A stretch of DNA of 29,171 bases, taken from NCBI GenBank assembly GCA_039816825.1, contig JBCBXA010000029.1:1-29171 (forward strand), in the 5' to 3' direction. Under the pieces are notes generated by a model. That model had not been told where the DNA came from. It saw only the letters and a program-made list of their open reading frames with translations, and made no database searches. Position numbers and translations under genes: made by a program. This stretch comes from JBCBXA01 sp039816825 (GTDB lineage Bacteria > Pseudomonadota > Alphaproteobacteria > Rhizobiales > Rhizobiaceae). Below are positions 21,374 to 29,171 of the stretch, in pieces (the first letter of the stretch is position 1; every line of letters starts with the position of its first letter).

Positions 21374-22132
21374 TCAGAACCTGAATTTGATCCCCGCTTC
21401 AAATGAGCTGGATCGCAACTCATCGGTCCCGGTGGGCACCGTGCGGTCCTCCAGATCGGTGTACGTGTACTCACCAACGAAGGTGAGCGTGTCGTTGAGC
21501 GCGAATTCGGCGCCCGCTCCGAGTGTAAAGCCCGGTGTCAGGCGGGTTGTCGTGCCGCCAGTGGCGGTCGTGCCTCGCACGCTGCCCAGCGCGCCGCCAG
21601 CCTCACCAAACAGGAGCACCCGTTCGGTGGGCAGAAAGCCCAGACGCCCGGTGATCGTTCCGAGCGCAGGCATGTCGGTCAGTGGGCTTGTATCGCCACG
21701 AAGGGCGATATCAGCTTCCACGCCAGCAACAATGCGATCGGTCGGATTGAAGTCATAGCCAGCCTCGAGCGCGCCGCTGAAAGCCGTGTTCCCGTTTGCC
21801 AGAGCCGCGCCAGCTCGAACGCCTACATAGGGACCAGACCAGGAATAGAGCACTTCCGACGGGATGTTGAACGCTTCCGCGCCACTTTGGACGGCGGGGG
21901 GATTGGCAGGCGCGAGTTCCGCGTCCGGTATGTCGGCCGAGTAGATGCGAGGCTTGGTGAGGGCATTGTCCAACGGTGTCCCGGGGGCGCTGTCGGCCTG
22001 CCCAATGCGCTCGGCACCGACGGCACGATTGTTCGTTTCCTGCGCCGTTGATGCAGTTGTTGAAACGCCGAGGACGGCCAGTGTCAGGAGCCCGGTCCCG
22101 ACAGTCCGCATCCATGTCTTCTGTTCACCCAT
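21374..22132 (-). CDS. Outer membrane beta-barrel protein (Omp25/LomR-like porin family)
   Basis: The start is taken at MGEQKTW (22132), giving about 252 residues; MRTVGTG at 22111 is an alternative and an upstream frame to 22228 is probably not translated. A signal peptide (residues 8-30, TVGTGLLTLAVLGVSTTASTAQ) precedes a low-complexity stretch, then a C-terminal beta-barrel domain starting at WSGPYVGVRAGAAL, with alternating strands (ALEAGYDFNPTDRIVAGVEADIAL, GTITGRLGFL, LLFGEAGGALG, FTLGAGAEFAL, LTFVGEYTYTDL) and a last strand SFEAGIKFRF ending in Phe, the usual BAM recognition residue. This is typical of Omp25/opacity-type eight-strand barrels. A CtrA-like site lies about 165 bases upstream. 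It converges on the rplS hairpin region. Confidence 0.88.
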   Translation of the reverse strand: MGEQKTWMRTVGTGLLTLAVLGVSTTASTAQETNNRAVGAERIGQADSAPGTPLDNALTKPRIYSADIPDAELAPANPPAVQSGAEAFNIPSEVLYSWSGPYVGVRAGAALANGNTAFSGALEAGYDFNPTDRIVAGVEADIALRGDTSPLTDMPALGTITGRLGFLPTERVLLFGEAGGALGSVRGTTATGGTTTRLTPGFTLGAGAEFALNDTLTFVGEYTYTDLEDRTVPTGTDELRSSSFEAGIKFRF

Positions 22133-22294
22133 CAATCTGCCCAACGAGCCTTTGCAAAACGGCTGAGCCGTTTCTGTCCTAATGGCGAACACCGCAAGGC
22201 GTTCCGCCGTCAGAGAGTTGGGAGGCAATCAGGGTCGAAAAGTGGCCGTCAGATAAAACAGTGTAACAGGCGATGTGGAGGTTTCATGCGCCCG

Positions 22295-22311
22295 TTTACC
22301 AGCTGTTAACC
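22295..22311 (-). promoter_or_regulatory. CtrA-like site upstream of the outer membrane protein gene
   Basis: The plus strand reads TTTA-CCAGCTG-TTAA-CC at 22295-22311, one mismatch from TTAA-N7-TTAA, and the second half continues as TTAACCATG, close to the TTAACCAT form of the alphaproteobacterial CtrA motif. It lies about 165 bases upstream of the barrel-protein start and about 100 bases past the stop of the small gene at 22408. Candidate only; no footprint can be inferred from sequence. Confidence 0.45.
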
Positions 22312-22407
22312 ATGTTCAGCCGGGCCACCGCGGCCAGTGGTCCGGCAACTCCGACTGAACATCAAGCCGACGGCAATGGGAGTGACCCGCCATCGGAAGA
22401 CAATTTC

Positions 22408-22569
22408 TTAGCCCAAGCCCTTGTCGTGACGGCTGTTGGCTTGGCCGAACCATTCGCCAACATTGTGCAGCATGGCGTAGAAAGCTGCACTGCGCTCCTG
22501 GCGTGCCTTGCGGTTCAGATTGTGCAGATCGGACAGGCTCGGTGTCTGATGGGATTTGCTGTTGGTCAT
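22408..22569 (-). CDS. Small protein of 53 residues divergent from a LysR regulator
   Basis: This gene is short but well supported: an ATG at 22569 with GGAGAGAAGCA directly upstream, reading 53 codons to TAA. The product starts MTNSKSHQTPSLSDLHNL and ends GQANSRHDKGLG, with a predicted amphipathic helix from about 12 to 42 rich in Arg, Lys, Gln and aromatic residues (NRKARQERSAAFYAMLHNVGEW). It has no signal peptide. Proteins of this general look (short, DL...AxxxRSxAFxxML) occur, from memory, beside GcvA-type LysR genes in proteobacteria, and here it is divergent from one with 110 bases between. I know no function. It may be the regulator's target. Confidence 0.75.
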   Translation of the reverse strand: MTNSKSHQTPSLSDLHNLNRKARQERSAAFYAMLHNVGEWFGQANSRHDKGLG

Positions 22570-22660
22570 TGCTTCTCTCCGGGCTTGGCTTGTGCCGTTT
22601 CAGCTACGGTTGAGATATGCTTGTTCTGAAATGATCAAAAACTGGACTTTCTAAGCTTTC

Positions 22661-22679
22661 AGATTAGATTATCTCATCT
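22661..22679. promoter_or_regulatory. 19-bp palindrome at the start of the LysR gene, candidate operator
   Basis: The sequence AGATTAGATTATCTCATCT is an inverted repeat of AGAT-x-AGAT-x-ATCT-x-ATCT form; eight of nine paired positions match. It abuts the annotated ATG (22680) of the LysR gene and lies about 90 bases upstream of the divergent 53-residue gene. That position suits autorepression or control of the divergent gene by the LysR protein, which commonly binds dyads near its own promoter. Confidence 0.5.
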
Positions 22680-23621
22680 ATGACTGATTCAGCACGCCCT
22701 CAAACCCACACGCCCATGCCACCGCTCAATGCCTTGAGGGCTTTTGAAGCTGTTGCACGGCGGCTTTCGTTCAAACGTGCCGCCCAGGAGATGAACGTGA
22801 CGCCTGCCGCGCTGAGCCATCAGGTGAAGGGGCTGGAGGCCTTTCTGGAGCGGCAGCTGCTTGTGCGTGGCAACCGCTCCATCTCGCTCACCAATGACGG
22901 CCGGACCCTGTTAGCAGGCCTGACTGACGCCTTCGGGCGAATCGAAAAGTCGGTTGCTGCTCTGCGCCCAAGGCAAGTGACGAATGTTCTGGTCGTTTCG
23001 TCCGGACCCGCTTTTGCCGCCAAATGGCTGGCGCCGCGCCTTGCCGATTTGATGGCGGCCCTGCCAAGCCTCGACATCCGGATCTCTGCCAGCCTTGGCC
23101 TTTCCACGTTTCGGGATGACGGTGTGGACTTTGCCATTCGGTTTGGCCGTGGCAATCACCCGGGTCTGTTTCATCAACGGCTTATGGGGGAGGAACTGCG
23201 CCCCGCTGCATCACCAGATTTTCTTGAGAAGCACCCCGTCGCCTGCGTGGCCGATATGGAGAGCTTGCCCTTGGTGCATGATGACAGCCTCAAGCCCTTT
23301 GTTGACGAGCCAGAGTGGACTGACTGGTTTGCCGCCCAGGGTTTTGACACGGCGCGGGCGGCCCGGGGTGTCCGGTTCAACCAGGCGGATCACGCTATTG
23401 ATGCGGCTCTGGCCGGGGCCGGGATGATTCTGGGTCGCCATGCCCTTCTGGACACAGATGTACGGGCAGGCAGATTGGTTTACCTGCCCGTTCCGGCACT
23501 TCGGACCGACCTCGCATTCTATGCCGTATGCCCGAAAGGGCATGAGAGCCGGCCCAATGAAGCTGCGTTTCTCAAGTGGCTCGTTGACCAAACCTCCCAT
23601 TACGACCAGAAGGCGGGCTGA
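22680..23621 (+). CDS. LysR-type transcriptional regulator, GcvA-like subfamily
   Basis: The 313-residue product begins with a winged HTH (PPLNALRAFEAVARRLSFKRAAQEMNVTPAALSHQVKGLEAFLERQLLVRG, about 14-64), a linker helix, and a periplasmic-binding-like effector domain from about 95. The PPLNALRAFEAVAR start and later VDFAIRFGRG fit the GcvA subfamily, which in Escherichia coli regulates glycine cleavage but is diverse elsewhere, so no target is claimed beyond the neighbour. The ATG at 22680 lacks a Shine-Dalgarno sequence; a second ATG at 22716 (MPPLNAL) would still give the full HTH and would leave the palindrome in the leader. Confidence 0.93.
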   Translation: MTDSARPQTHTPMPPLNALRAFEAVARRLSFKRAAQEMNVTPAALSHQVKGLEAFLERQLLVRGNRSISLTNDGRTLLAGLTDAFGRIEKSVAALRPRQVTNVLVVSSGPAFAAKWLAPRLADLMAALPSLDIRISASLGLSTFRDDGVDFAIRFGRGNHPGLFHQRLMGEELRPAASPDFLEKHPVACVADMESLPLVHDDSLKPFVDEPEWTDWFAAQGFDTARAARGVRFNQADHAIDAALAGAGMILGRHALLDTDVRAGRLVYLPVPALRTDLAFYAVCPKGHESRPNEAAFLKWLVDQTSHYDQKAG

Positions 23622-23653
23622 TCCACTCATCGAGATTTTCAGCGCCGCACGCC

Positions 23654-25465
23654 ATGGCTCAACCGCCCCTCCTGACCCTTCAAAACATTGCGCTGACCTT
23701 CGGGTCGACACCCCTCCTTGAACAGGCGGATCTCACGATCATGCCACGCGTTCGGGTTGCCCTTGTTGGGCGCAACGGGTCGGGAAAGTCGACATTGCTC
23801 AAGATCGCCGCCGGGCTGGTGGAGCCGGATGCGGGCGAGCGTTTTCTGCAGCCCGGCACCACAGTCCGCTACATGCCGCAGGAACCGGATATGAGCGGGC
23901 ATGCGAGCCTGCGGGATTATGTGCTGGCAGGGCTGGGACCCGCCGATGATGCCTATCGTGCGGACTATTTGATGGAGCAGCTGGCGGTGAAGGTGGATGC
24001 CGACCCCGCCAAGGTCTCCGGAGGCGAGGCACGCCGCGCTGCCCTTGCGCGCACTCTGGCGCCGGAGCCCGACATCGTGATGCTCGACGAGCCCACCAAC
24101 CACCTTGATCTGCCAGTGATTGAATGGCTCGAGGCGGAACTTGGCAGCCTGCGCTCGGCGCTGGTCTTCATCAGCCATGACCGCCGGTTTGCCGAGACGC
24201 TCAGCCGTCAGACGGTCTGGATCGACCGGGGGCGCTCCCGGACAATGGACAGGAGCTTCGCCCACTTTGAAGGCTGGCGCGACACGCTGCTCGAGGAAGA
24301 AGAGTTGGAGCGCCACAAGCTCGACCGCAAAATCGTGCGTGAAGAGCATTGGGTGACCCATGGCGTTTCGGGGCGCCGAAAGCGGAACGTTCGGCGGTTG
24401 GCTGAGCTTGCCCAGCTCCGTGAAACCTGCGCCACGGCCCGCAAAGTTCAGGGTGGCGTGCAGATGACGGTGGGAGAGGCCGAGACCTCGGGCAAGATTG
24501 CCATCAAAGCCAAGGGTATTTCCAAGGTCTATGGCGAGCGCGACATCGTAAAGCCGCTGGATTTGACGGTGCAACGGGGGGATCGCGTCGGGTTGGTCGG
24601 GCCGAACGGCTCTGGCAAGACGACGCTTGTTAGGCTCCTCACAGCCGAGATTGAGCCGGACACGGGCACCGTCAAACACGGCACCAGGCTCGACATGGTG
24701 ACGCTCGACCAGAAGCGCGAAGCGCTCAATCCGGAATGGACATTGAAGGACGCGCTCACCGATGGCTCGGGCGACATGGTGGAAGTGGCGGGCGTGCAAA
24801 AACATGTCATGACTTACATGAAGGAGTTTCTGTTCGCGCCGGAACAGGCCCGCACACCCCTTCACGCTTTGTCAGGCGGGGAGCGCGGGCGCCTTATGCT
24901 GGCGCGGGCCCTGCGCCTGCCCTCCAATCTCATGGTGCTCGACGAGCCGACCAACGATCTTGATCTTGAGACGCTGGATCTGCTGCAGGAGATGCTGGCG
25001 GACTATTCGGGCACGGTGATCCTGGTCAGTCATGACCGCGATTTTCTGGATCGTGTCTGTACGTCGGTTCTGATGGCGGAAGGGGATGGCCGTTGGATCG
25101 AATATGCCGGCGGCTACAGTGATATGGTGGCCCAGCGCGGCAGCGGCGTCGCGGCGCTGGGGGGCGGCGAAGCAAAGGCCGGAAAGCCTGCCTCCAAGCC
25201 AAAGGTCGCTGAACCGAAAAAGAGCAGCGCCAAGCTCTCCTTCAAGCAGAAATACGCCCTCGAAAACCTGCCCAGGGAGATTGAGGCGCTGGAAACCACC
25301 ATCACCAAACTGTCCGCAAAAATGTCAGACCCGGAGTTCTTCAACCGAGACCCGGACGGGTTCGCCAAGGCAACGGAGGAGGTGGCCAAGGCACAAGCGC
25401 GAAAGGACGAAGCTGAGGAAGAATGGCTTGAACTGGAGATGTTGCGGGAGGAATTGGAGGGGTAG
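23654..25465 (+). CDS. uup: ABC-F family ATPase, Uup-like
   Basis: The 603-residue product has two ABC domains and no membrane segments. Domain 1 has Walker A GRNGSGKST (39-47), signature VSGGEARRAALAR and Walker B IVMLDEPTNHLDL with IFISHDRRF-type switch (LVFISHDRRF). The interdomain linker is short and charged (LEEEELERHKLDRKIVREEHW, then GVSGRRKRNVRRLAEL), which is the Uup form. Domain 2 has GPNGSGKTT, LSGGERGRLMLARAL and LMVLDEPTNDLDLETLDLL. A coiled-coil C-terminal domain follows a basic linker (about 540-603). ABC-F proteins act on the ribosome; Uup is linked to stalled translation and transposon excision. It is 32 bases downstream of the LysR gene and converges on the FMN reductase gene with a 3-base gap. 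Confidence 0.93.
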   Translation: MAQPPLLTLQNIALTFGSTPLLEQADLTIMPRVRVALVGRNGSGKSTLLKIAAGLVEPDAGERFLQPGTTVRYMPQEPDMSGHASLRDYVLAGLGPADDAYRADYLMEQLAVKVDADPAKVSGGEARRAALARTLAPEPDIVMLDEPTNHLDLPVIEWLEAELGSLRSALVFISHDRRFAETLSRQTVWIDRGRSRTMDRSFAHFEGWRDTLLEEEELERHKLDRKIVREEHWVTHGVSGRRKRNVRRLAELAQLRETCATARKVQGGVQMTVGEAETSGKIAIKAKGISKVYGERDIVKPLDLTVQRGDRVGLVGPNGSGKTTLVRLLTAEIEPDTGTVKHGTRLDMVTLDQKREALNPEWTLKDALTDGSGDMVEVAGVQKHVMTYMKEFLFAPEQARTPLHALSGGERGRLMLARALRLPSNLMVLDEPTNDLDLETLDLLQEMLADYSGTVILVSHDRDFLDRVCTSVLMAEGDGRWIEYAGGYSDMVAQRGSGVAALGGGEAKAGKPASKPKVAEPKKSSAKLSFKQKYALENLPREIEALETTITKLSAKMSDPEFFNRDPDGFAKATEEVAKAQARKDEAEEEWLELEMLREELEG

Positions 25466-25468
25466 CCC

Positions 25469-26017
25469 TCAGCGCGTGGTTAGAGCTGCCAAGGCCTTCA
25501 TCAGTGCGTCAAGGTCTCGGGCGCTCCGCTCGTTGGTCAAGCGCCCGTCACCGTTAAAGGCACGATGGCTTTCCGCCACCAGGACTTCTGGCCCCGGTAG
25601 AACATGAGCCCAGAACGGCGTCAGGTAGAGCCGAAGATGATTTTGGGCGCGTTCTCCGCCAGCGCGGCCCGCAGTCGCTGACAGGATTGCCACGGGTTTG
25701 CCGGCCCACAATTGACGGTCAATGCGGCTTGCCCAATCCAAGGCATTCTTCAGAACGCCGGGAGGTGCCTTGTTGTACTCAGGCGTCGAGATGACGATTG
25801 CGGCTGCCTCGCGAATCTGGTCCCCCAGCGCCAAGACAGATGGTGGCAGGCCTTCCGCCTCCTCCAGATCTCCGTCGTAGAGAGGCAGGCGCAAGTCCGC
25901 CCAGACCGGCTCAAACTCGGCATGTTCTGAGGCCATGCGCGCAGCCTCTGCCAGCAGCGCCCGGTTGGTTGACGCTCGGCGCAGGGACCCGCAGATCAGG
26001 AGAAGCTTATTCGCCAT
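25469..26017 (-). CDS. NADPH-dependent FMN reductase family protein
   Basis: The 182-residue product has the flavodoxin-like fold of the NADPH-dependent FMN/quinone reductases: GSLRRASTNRALLAEAARM (10-28) as the phosphate-binding loop for FMN, VISTPEYNKAPPGVLKNALDWASR as the flavin-ring loop (PEYN motif), then PVAILSATAGRAGGERAQNHLR. It would reduce FMN, azo compounds or quinones with NAD(P)H in the cytoplasm. I choose the ATG at 26017, with GAAGG 8 bases upstream; the open frame to 26083 overlaps leuB. It starts 43 bases after the leuB stop and probably shares its message. Confidence 0.9.
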   Translation of the reverse strand: MANKLLLICGSLRRASTNRALLAEAARMASEHAEFEPVWADLRLPLYDGDLEEAEGLPPSVLALGDQIREAAAIVISTPEYNKAPPGVLKNALDWASRIDRQLWAGKPVAILSATAGRAGGERAQNHLRLYLTPFWAHVLPGPEVLVAESHRAFNGDGRLTNERSARDLDALMKALAALTTR

Positions 26018-26060
26018 ATCTTGACCTTCTTTGCTCCGCTGCGTTGCGCCGGTGCCTCGA

Positions 26061-27170
26061 TCAGGCAGCCAGCTTCGCTTCAAACGCCGCTACGATGGCG
26101 TCGCCCATCTCTGACGTTGTGACTTGTGTGCAGCCGTCGGCCATAATGTCGCCGGTCCGTTTGCCGCTGTCGAGGACGTCGGCCATGGCCCCCTCCAGCG
26201 CGTCGGCTTCGGTGACCATTTCGAACGAGTAGCGCAGGCACATGGCAAAGCTCGCTATCATGGCGATTGGGTTTGCGATGCCCTTGCCCGCAATGTCGGG
26301 TGCTGAGCCGTGTACGGGCTCGTAAAGCGCCTTGCGCTTGCCGCTGGTCGCGTCGGGCGCGCCGAGGGATGCTGATGGCAGCATGCCCAGCGAGCCTGTG
26401 AGCATCGCTGCGACGTCCGACAGCATGTCGCCGAAGAGGTTGTCGCACACAATCACGTCGAACTGCTTGGGCCAGCGCACCAGCTGCATGCCGCCCGCAT
26501 CGGCCAGCATGTGGCTCAGCTCAACGTCGGAATAGTTCTTCTCATGGTAGGCGCTGACCACGCGGTTCCACACCACGCCTGACTTCATGACGTTGCGTTT
26601 TTCCATCGAGCAGACGCGATTGTCGCGGGTCCGGGCCAGGTCGAAGGCCACACCAGCAATGCGCTCGATTTCGTAGGAATCATAGACCTGAGTGTCGATG
26701 CCCCGCAGCTGGCCATTGTCGAGCTCGATGATCTCTTTGGGCTCGCCAAAATAGACCCCGCCGGTGAGTTCGCGCACGATGAGAATGTCGAGGCCTTCCA
26801 CCACTTCCGGTTTGAGCGAGGAGGAGGCCGCCAGCGCTGGATAGCAGATCGCAGGTCGGAGGTTGGCGAACAGTTCCATATCCTTGCGCAGGCGCAGGAG
26901 ACCGGCCTCCGGGCGCACTTCATAGGGCACTTCGTCCCACTTCGGCCCTCCGACGGCACCAAACAGCACGGCATCGGCTGCCATGGCCTTGGCCATGTCG
27001 TCATCAGAGATGGCTTGGCCATGGGCGTCATAGGCTGCTCCGCCCACATGGCCTTCGTCCGTGGTGAAGTCTGCGCCGCGCTTGTTGAGCACGCCAATGG
27101 TCTTGCGCACCTCATCCATGGCCTCGGGGCCAATGCCGTCGCCGGGCAGCAGGAACAGGGACTGGGACAT
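26061..27170 (-). CDS. leuB: 3-isopropylmalate dehydrogenase
   Basis: LeuB oxidises 3-isopropylmalate to 2-isopropyl-3-oxosuccinate, the third step of leucine synthesis. The 369-residue product starts MSQSLFLLPGDGIGPE, with GAVGGPKWD, LLRLRKDMELFANLRP (the isopropylmalate-binding arginines), VRELTGGVYFG, CSMEKRNVMKSGVVW and FDVIVCDNLFGDMLSDVAAMLTGSLGMLPSASLG, then GSAPDIAGKGIANPIAMI. GAGG lies 5 bases before the ATG at 27170. Related genomes often keep leuC-leuD-leuB near rplS; here leuB stands without leuC or leuD in the window. FMN reductase follows. Upstream (27171-27363) are the divergent promoters of leuB and the PhzF gene; no motif was recognised. Confidence 0.97.
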   Translation of the reverse strand: MSQSLFLLPGDGIGPEAMDEVRKTIGVLNKRGADFTTDEGHVGGAAYDAHGQAISDDDMAKAMAADAVLFGAVGGPKWDEVPYEVRPEAGLLRLRKDMELFANLRPAICYPALAASSSLKPEVVEGLDILIVRELTGGVYFGEPKEIIELDNGQLRGIDTQVYDSYEIERIAGVAFDLARTRDNRVCSMEKRNVMKSGVVWNRVVSAYHEKNYSDVELSHMLADAGGMQLVRWPKQFDVIVCDNLFGDMLSDVAAMLTGSLGMLPSASLGAPDATSGKRKALYEPVHGSAPDIAGKGIANPIAMIASFAMCLRYSFEMVTEADALEGAMADVLDSGKRTGDIMADGCTQVTTSEMGDAIVAAFEAKLAA

Positions 27171-27363
27171 GAAAAACCTCAACAGATGCGCAGAATTGGC
27201 GCTTTCCTAAACGCGGCCTTTCCCCTTGTCTATGTTGCGAAGAGTGTCGGTTGGCGTTGATTGCGGAAGAACCATGATGGGCTGACCACACAACTGACGG
27301 GGAGAGAGACAGGCCGGCTGCAGGTGACTAACGTCGCTGCCTGACAAGAAGGAGATCGAAGCC

Positions 27364-28203
27364 ATGGACGTTCAACGGGTGGCGGCGTTTAGCCAGGGTA
27401 AGGAAGGCGGCAATCCAGCCGGCGTGGTGCTTTTGCGCGAGCCGGCTGACAACGCCGATATGGCCCGCGTGGCTGCGGAGGTGGGCTATTCCGAGACGGC
27501 CTTTGCGGTGGCGCAGGACGAGTCCAACAGAAGCTGGCGGGTGCGTTACTTCTCACCGGAATCAGAGGTTCCATTTTGCGGCCACGCCACCATCGCCCTC
27601 GGCGCTGTTCTTGGCCAGCACGCCGGTCCCGGCTCCTACGAGCTGGCTCTGAACGAAGCCACCATCAGTGTGGAAACCCACCTTTCAAAGGGCGGTATGG
27701 TCGCCACCCTCACATCGCCACCGACCCAGAGCCGTGCCATTGCAGAAGACGAGAAGTCCGATGTTCTGCAGCTTCTTGGGCTGACAGAGGCCGATCTGGA
27801 CGATCGCTTGGCCCCGGCTCGCATTCATGGCGGTGCCGATCACATCATGCTGCCCATTGCTGATCGTGAGCGTCTTGCACAAATGGGCTATGATTTGGAT
27901 CGGGGCCGCGAGATCATGCGCAGACACGGCATCGTCACCGTGATGCTTGTGTTTGTGGCGGCGGACCAGTTGTTCCATGTGCGCAACGCTTTTGCGTCCG
28001 GTGGAGTGCTGGAGGATCCAGCGACCGGGGCGGCGGCTGCGGCCTTTGCTGGCTATCTCAGGGATTGCGGCTGGCCGCATGGCGGGCAGTTTGACATTCG
28101 TCAGGGCGAGGACATGGGTCAGCCTTCGCTGATCCATGTTGAACTCACGGACGTTGCCGGTGCACCCGTGAAGGTATCAGGCAGTGTGCGGCCCATCGCG
28201 TAG
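27364..28203 (+). CDS. PhzF family isomerase/epimerase-like protein
   Basis: The 279-residue product matches the PhzF/DapF-like fold with two similar halves. Signature blocks are GNPAGVVLL (20-28), YSETAFAV (about 41-48, containing the catalytic Glu), RYFSPESEVPFCGHATIALGAVL and EDPATGAAAAAFAGYL near the end. The founding member isomerises a phenazine precursor, but most members are of unknown substrate and no phenazine genes are nearby, so only the fold is asserted. The start has a strong AAGGAGATCGAAGCC ribosome site. It converges on the RlpA-like gene, with 20 bases between. Confidence 0.93.
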   Translation: MDVQRVAAFSQGKEGGNPAGVVLLREPADNADMARVAAEVGYSETAFAVAQDESNRSWRVRYFSPESEVPFCGHATIALGAVLGQHAGPGSYELALNEATISVETHLSKGGMVATLTSPPTQSRAIAEDEKSDVLQLLGLTEADLDDRLAPARIHGGADHIMLPIADRERLAQMGYDLDRGREIMRRHGIVTVMLVFVAADQLFHVRNAFASGGVLEDPATGAAAAAFAGYLRDCGWPHGGQFDIRQGEDMGQPSLIHVELTDVAGAPVKVSGSVRPIA

Positions 28204-28223
28204 CCGACCACCCGGACGGCGGC

Positions 28224-28622
28224 TCAACAGGTTTGGCTGACTGTTTGCACTCTCGGGTGATCGAGCTTGTTCAAGGGTTCGATTTTCACCTGTGTCCAAC
28301 CCGCGTTGAGAAAGCCCAACTGGCTCGCTGCGACCTTCGTCACATCAATGATACGGCCCTTGGTGAAGGGCCCGCGATCATTGATGCGCAGAACCACCGC
28401 CTTGCCGTTGCGCTGGTTGGTAACGCGCACCTTGGTGCCAAACGGCAAGGTGCGGTGAGCGGCTGTCATAGTGTTGAGGCTTGCCCGCTCACCCGATGCT
28501 GTGAGCGAAGTCATGGCGTACCATGACGCCTTTCCGCAGCTGGCCGGTGCAGCATCGCTGGACGCTATGGCAGCGGTCATGAACAGGGCAAAACCCAGCA
28601 GGATTGCGGCGGCGGTTTTCAT
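28224..28622 (-). CDS. RlpA-like secreted protein (double-psi beta-barrel)
   Basis: I choose the ATG at 28622, giving MKTAAAILLGFALFMTAAIASSDAAPAS, a normal signal peptide with AxA cleavage; starts at 28631 and 28676 are in frame. GAGGGG is 9 bases upstream. The 132-residue product has the full RlpA domain: GKASWYAMTSLTASGERA, MTAAHRTLPFGTKVRVTN, VLRINDRGPFTKGRIIDVTKVAASQLGF (with the conserved Asp in NDRGPF). RlpA enzymes cleave naked glycan strands of peptidoglycan. There is no SPOR domain and no canonical lipobox, so this is a short, soluble form. A cysteine at each end of the mature domain could pair. Confidence 0.88.
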   Translation of the reverse strand: MKTAAAILLGFALFMTAAIASSDAAPASCGKASWYAMTSLTASGERASLNTMTAAHRTLPFGTKVRVTNQRNGKAVVLRINDRGPFTKGRIIDVTKVAASQLGFLNAGWTQVKIEPLNKLDHPRVQTVSQTC

Positions 28623-28798
28623 GGCATCCATCCCCTCGATGCGATTTGATTTCGCTGCCAGATGAGCCGGGTGCATGGCGCAAGTGAGGACGGTGTGTGA
28701 CCATTGAAAGGCAAAGCCGGGGCGGTCCTTGCCTCAATGGTTAGCCAGCCATGAACAGGCCGTGCTAGGCTTCCAATATCTCGTGCAGGGGGATGGCC

Positions 28799-29171
28799 AT
28801 GGACAGACGCCTCGAACTGATTGCCGAAATGACACCGGCCATCTGGATCCATTTATGCACGATTGTGCCAGCGCTGGTGATAGGTGCCTATGTGCTCTGG
28901 CGGCGCAAGGGTGATCGGATTCACAAGCTGCTGGGCCGACTTTGGGTGGGGCTTATGGTGGTCGCGGCCATCAGTTCGTTCTGGATCATGGAGATCCGGG
29001 ACGGTTTCAGCCCGATCCACGCCTTGTCGGCTTATACGCTGTTCTCGGTCACAGCAGGTGTCTGGGTCATACGCACTGGCGACAATCGCGTGCGCGCCAT
29101 CCGGCTGCATCGCAATTTCATGCAGTCGCTTTATGCGACGGGTATTCTGATCGCAGGAGGCTTCACCTTCT
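28799..29171 (+). CDS. DUF2306-type integral membrane protein, N-terminal part
   Basis: The frame runs open from an ATG at 28799 to the window edge (124 residues). GGGGG sits about 7 bases upstream; an ATG two codons earlier is possible. The peptide shows at least three membrane helices (WIHLCTIVPALVIGAYVLW, LLGRLWVGLMVVAAISSFWI, FSPIHALSAYTLFSVTAGVWVI) and the start of a fourth (LYATGILIAGGFTF). The repeating pattern of KGDRIHKLLGRLWV, FSPIHxLS and RxHRNFM matches the DUF2306 family, whose function is unknown. The C terminus is not in the window. Confidence 0.8.
   Translation, partial: MDRRLELIAEMTPAIWIHLCTIVPALVIGAYVLWRRKGDRIHKLLGRLWVGLMVVAAISSFWIMEIRDGFSPIHALSAYTLFSVTAGVWVIRTGDNRVRAIRLHRNFMQSLYATGILIAGGFTF

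Noticed and set aside
22273..22629. Plus-strand frame of 118 codons over the small divergent gene
   Set aside because: No ribosome site, low-quality composition, and the opposite-strand 53-codon gene has a clear Shine-Dalgarno sequence and better composition.
23639..24865. Minus-strand frame of 408 codons opposite the ABC-F gene
   Set aside because: Shadow of a strongly conserved ATPase on the other strand; no recognisable product.

Overview
This is a chromosomal core-gene window of about 29 kb, roughly 60% G+C by eye, from an alphaproteobacterium. The order zapE-mdh-sucC-sucD-sucA, the cluster mtaB-dapF next to ffh-(chorismate mutase)-rpsP-rimM-trmD-rplS, and possible CtrA-type promoter sites all fit that class. 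A stalked or budding marine lineage (Caulobacterales, Hyphomonadaceae or Maricaulaceae type) is possible but not proven. No tRNA, rRNA, CRISPR array, insertion sequence or prophage was seen.

Region 1 (1-8696, minus strand) is a lipoprotein protease inhibitor, zapE, a GFA-family protein, then the TCA operon mdh, sucC, sucD, sucA (sucA runs off the window). The TCA operon carries four passengers: an AT-rich cytoplasmic protein of unknown function with a HEPN-like motif and an exported protein between mdh and sucC, and two exported proteins that split sucC from sucD. Start/stop overlaps or very short gaps join nearly all of them, so they look co-transcribed. A 20-bp palindrome upstream of mdh is the best operator candidate.

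Region 2 (9086-14000) is a divergent acyltransferase, then mtaB and dapF, and a membrane diguanylate cyclase, the last three on the minus strand.

Region 3 (14272-21203, plus strand) is the translation and secretion cluster: ffh, four tandem paralogous GNAT acetyltransferases, chorismate mutase and rpsP, a strong terminator, a doubtful small membrane ORF, rimM, trmD, rplS and a second hairpin. From ffh through chorismate mutase every junction is a 4-bp ATGA overlap, giving a five-junction translationally coupled chain.

Region 4 (21374-29171) has mixed strands: an outer-membrane beta-barrel protein with a CtrA-like site, a 53-residue small protein divergent from a GcvA-type LysR regulator with a palindrome at its start, a Uup-like ABC-F ATPase, an FMN reductase and leuB (minus), a PhzF-family protein, an RlpA-like secreted protein and the start of a DUF2306-type membrane protein.

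Nothing here is a complete obvious defence or biosynthetic island. The most unusual items are the passengers inside the TCA operon, the coupled GNAT quartet behind ffh, and the small-protein/LysR pair with its palindrome.
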